A stretch of DNA of 64,000 bases. It comes from Falsiroseomonas oleicola. GTDB taxonomy: Bacteria > Pseudomonadota > Alphaproteobacteria > Acetobacterales > Acetobacteraceae. Location: NCBI RefSeq assembly GCF_019029495.1, contig NZ_JAERQM010000002.1:496001-560000 (forward strand), written 5' to 3'. This document shows positions 61,958 to 64,000 of this stretch, piece after piece. Positions within the stretch are counted from its first letter, which is position 1. Each line of letters opens with the position of its first letter. Position numbers and translations under genes: made by a program. The notes below the pieces were generated by a model. The model searched no databases. It had not been told where the DNA came from and worked only from the letters and a program-made list of their open reading frames with translations.

Positions 61958-63421
61958 TCAGTAATTGGCACTGCGCGGTGGACCCGCGCTGGTGGTGGCG
62001 GCCATGGCATCGAGGTGGAATTGCAGCCGCTCCGCCCGCAGCGCGACATCGTGCCACAGATTGTCGAACTCGCCAGGGTCGGTGGCGTGGTCGAAGATCT
62101 CGCCCATGGGATGGCCGTGATAGATCACGGATTTATGGCGCCCGTCGAAGACCATGGTGCCGTGGCTGTGATCGCGCCCGGCGCCGATGGCGTCGTGGAA
62201 CTCGCAGACCACATGCGGCTTGTGGCGGCCTGGGTCGGCGCGGCCTTCCAGGATCGGCAGCAGCGATTTCCCCTGCACCGTCCACGGGATTTCGATGCCG
62301 GCCGCCTCCAGCAATGTCGGCGTGATGTCCACCAGCTCGACCAGCGCGTCGCTGACCAGGCCGGGCGTCACCCGGCCGGGCCAGGACCAGATCATCGGCA
62401 CATGGACCAGCCCTTCGAAGAAGCGGCAGCCCTTCAGGACCAGGCCGTGGTCGCCCAGCATCTCGCCATGGTCGGAATGGAACAGCACGATGGTGTCCTG
62501 CTCCTGGCCGCTGTCGCGCAGCGCCGCCAGGATGCGGCCGAGCTGCGCATCCAGGTGCTCGATCATGGCGTAGTAGTTCGCCTTCACCTGAAGCGCGTCA
62601 TAGCCCTCCGGCACATGGCTCGCGACCTTGTCGTGGTCGCGCTCGGCGGGGGGCGGCGGCTGCTCGGCGTGGCGGATGCGCGGGTCCTGCGGGCGGACCT
62701 GCTGCTGGTCGACATTCTGGAAATCCACCCAGCGCTCGCCATCGCTGTCGCGCCACAGCGGCAGGGGCAGGCCGGCGGCATCGACCTTGGCCAGGGCTTC
62801 CGGCGGCGCGTCGAAGGGCGCGTGCGGGTCGAAGAAGTTCAGCGACAGGCACCAGGGCGCGTCGCGACGGTCGGTGATGAAGCGGATCGCCATCTCCGCG
62901 CACCAGGTCGATTGATGCAGCGCCGCCGGCACGCCGGGGCCGCAGAAGGCGCCCTTGTCGCGGTACAGCGCCTGCGGATCGACGCCCTTCTCATGCCGCA
63001 GCCAATGTTCATAGGCATCGCCCCGCGCCGCATCCGGCGTCGGATGGTGGTTCCAGTGGAAGACGCGGTAGCCGTCATCGACGCGCTGTTCGTGATACTT
63101 CGCGGCGGAGAGGTGCAACTTGCCGATCAGCCCGCAATCATAGCCGGCATCGGCCAGCCGCTTCGTCACCAGCACCTCATGCGCCGGCCAGAAGGCATTG
63201 CCGTTGCGCTGCACCTGATGCGTCGCCGGATACCGCCCGGTCATCATGCTGGCGCGGGAGGGTGTGCAGATGGGCGACTGCGTGTAGCAGCGGGTGAAGG
63301 CGGTGCCGGAGGCGACCAGGCTGTCCATGGCCGGCGTGCGGATATGCGTATTGCCCAGCGCGCCGACCGTGTCCCAGCGCTGCTGGTCGGTGCAGACCCA
63401 GAGGATGTTCGGTCGCTTCAC
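61958..63421 (-). CDS. Type I sulfatase (formylglycine-dependent), second copy
   Basis: Sulfatase of 487 residues. The motif C-T-P-S-R begins at Cys52 (ICTPSRASMMTG), the canonical CxPSR site. Metal ligands lie in NILWVCTDQQRWD, FFDPHAPF and VLFHSDHGEMLGDHGL. The GTG start at 63421 forms a GTGA overlap with the upstream Bug gene and gives MKRPNILWV, matching the start of the other sulfatase. There is no signal peptide, so it is cytoplasmic. The two sulfatases differ enough to suggest different substrates rather than a recent duplication. Confidence 0.92.
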   Translation of the reverse strand: MKRPNILWVCTDQQRWDTVGALGNTHIRTPAMDSLVASGTAFTRCYTQSPICTPSRASMMTGRYPATHQVQRNGNAFWPAHEVLVTKRLADAGYDCGLIGKLHLSAAKYHEQRVDDGYRVFHWNHHPTPDAARGDAYEHWLRHEKGVDPQALYRDKGAFCGPGVPAALHQSTWCAEMAIRFITDRRDAPWCLSLNFFDPHAPFDAPPEALAKVDAAGLPLPLWRDSDGERWVDFQNVDQQQVRPQDPRIRHAEQPPPPAERDHDKVASHVPEGYDALQVKANYYAMIEHLDAQLGRILAALRDSGQEQDTIVLFHSDHGEMLGDHGLVLKGCRFFEGLVHVPMIWSWPGRVTPGLVSDALVELVDITPTLLEAAGIEIPWTVQGKSLLPILEGRADPGRHKPHVVCEFHDAIGAGRDHSHGTMVFDGRHKSVIYHGHPMGEIFDHATDPGEFDNLWHDVALRAERLQFHLDAMAATTSAGPPRSANY

Positions 63422-64000
63422 TGCACCGTCACCCCGGCGGCCGGCACGGCGACGCGCCAGCGGTTGCGTTCGGCGGTCAGATGGCCCTGGAAGTCCGCGG
63501 CACTGCCGACGGCAGGCTCGACGCCCAGGGTCAGCAGCCGTGCCGCCACCTCCTCCACTTGCAGCACCGCCTGGAATTCGGTGTTGAGGCGCGTGGCGAT
63601 GGCATCCGGCGTGGCGGCGGGCATCACCACGCCGAACCAGCCGCTGCTGTCGTAATCCGGCACGCCCAGCTCCCCCAGCGTCGGCAGGTCGGGGAAGGCG
63701 CGGGCGCGGCGGGCGGTGGCGGCGGCCACCGGCACGGCGCGGCCGCTGGCCAGGTTGCCGGCCATATCCAGGGGGCTCGAGATCATCAGGTCGATCCGCC
63801 CGCCGGCGAGGTCCGCCGCCGCCGGACCGCCGCCGCGATAGGGCACATGCAGGATATCGACGCCCGTGCGCAGCTTCAGCAATTCCATCGCCAGATGCGG
63901 CAGGCTGCCATTGCCCGGGCTGCCATAGGTCAGCACGCCGGGCCGCGCCTTCGCCATCTCCGCGATCTCGGGCCATCCCCGCGTTGCCAGCCCGGTGCGG
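63418..64000 (-). CDS. Bug-family (TctC) receptor, N-terminus beyond window
   Basis: The C-terminal 193 codons of a Bug receptor. Visible motifs are KARPGVLTYGSPGNGS, DILHVPYRGGGPAAADLAGG, the hinge region FPDLPTLGELGVPDYDSSGW and a normal C-terminus. The frame stays open to the window edge, so the gene begins upstream of position 64000. It is translationally coupled to the second sulfatase and is at present the first visible gene of the five-gene sulfatase operon. Confidence 0.9.
   Translation of the reverse strand, partial: RTGLATRGWPEIAEMAKARPGVLTYGSPGNGSLPHLAMELLKLRTGVDILHVPYRGGGPAAADLAGGRIDLMISSPLDMAGNLASGRAVPVAAATARRARAFPDLPTLGELGVPDYDSSGWFGVVMPAATPDAIATRLNTEFQAVLQVEEVAARLLTLGVEPAVGSAADFQGHLTAERNRWRVAVPAAGVTVQ

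Overview
The window is GC-rich (about 70% by eye), densely coded chromosome from an alphaproteobacterium, most likely an Acetobacteraceae/Roseomonas-type member of the Rhodospirillales. The evidence is codon use, an HdaA/EipB/aa3-COX-IV gene set restricted to Alphaproteobacteria, a non-discriminating-type AspRS, and six Bug-type (TctC) periplasmic receptor genes, a family strongly expanded in these bacteria. I saw no rRNA, tRNA, CRISPR array, complete insertion sequence or replication origin.

Region by region. (1) 1-5.4 kb: a minus-strand operon of a split chromate transporter plus a GlcD-like FAD oxidase, divergent from a Bug receptor, a secreted alpha/beta hydrolase and a small unknown protein. 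(2) 5.4-16 kb: housekeeping genes: threonylcarbamoyl-AMP synthase, CysQ-like phosphatase, two tandem M17 leucyl aminopeptidases separated by a large palindromic repeat, DNA polymerase III chi, an amidase whose reading frame has no stop of its own, another Bug receptor, an ABC-F ATPase, a nucleoside deaminase and ndk. (3) 16-36.9 kb: a backbone I recall as conserved in Rhodospirillales (purN, purM, DUF2066, CDP-alcohol transferase, AI-2E permease, hdaA, ppk, ppx, rnd, aspS, eipB). It is interrupted twice by accessory genes: a RES/Xre toxin-antitoxin pair with a GAF-EAL phosphodiesterase, and a block with a DUF5675 protein, a GNAT enzyme, a DNA methyltransferase fused to an Mrr-like nuclease domain, and a lone IS5-type N-terminal domain protein.

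(4) 37-47.6 kb: asparaginase, thioesterase, MATE exporter, secreted hydrolase, a small lower-GC patch with a nucleotidyltransferase of aminoglycoside-resistance type, a two-component system, nitroreductase, Bug receptor and SnoaL-like protein. (5) 47.7-55.1 kb: a complete branched-chain-amino-acid-type ABC importer (livG, livF, livK, livH, livM) followed by a GAF protein, a NicX-like metalloenzyme and a Bug receptor, which looks like an uptake and catabolism cluster for an organic acid or N-heterocycle. (6) 55.1-64 kb: MFS and BCCT transporters, then a tightly overlapped minus-strand operon Bug - sulfatase - Bug - sulfatase - formylglycine-generating enzyme, which runs off the right edge.

The overall theme is scavenging of organic acids and sulfated or aromatic compounds by high-affinity periplasmic receptors placed next to dedicated hydrolases, laid over a conserved housekeeping backbone.
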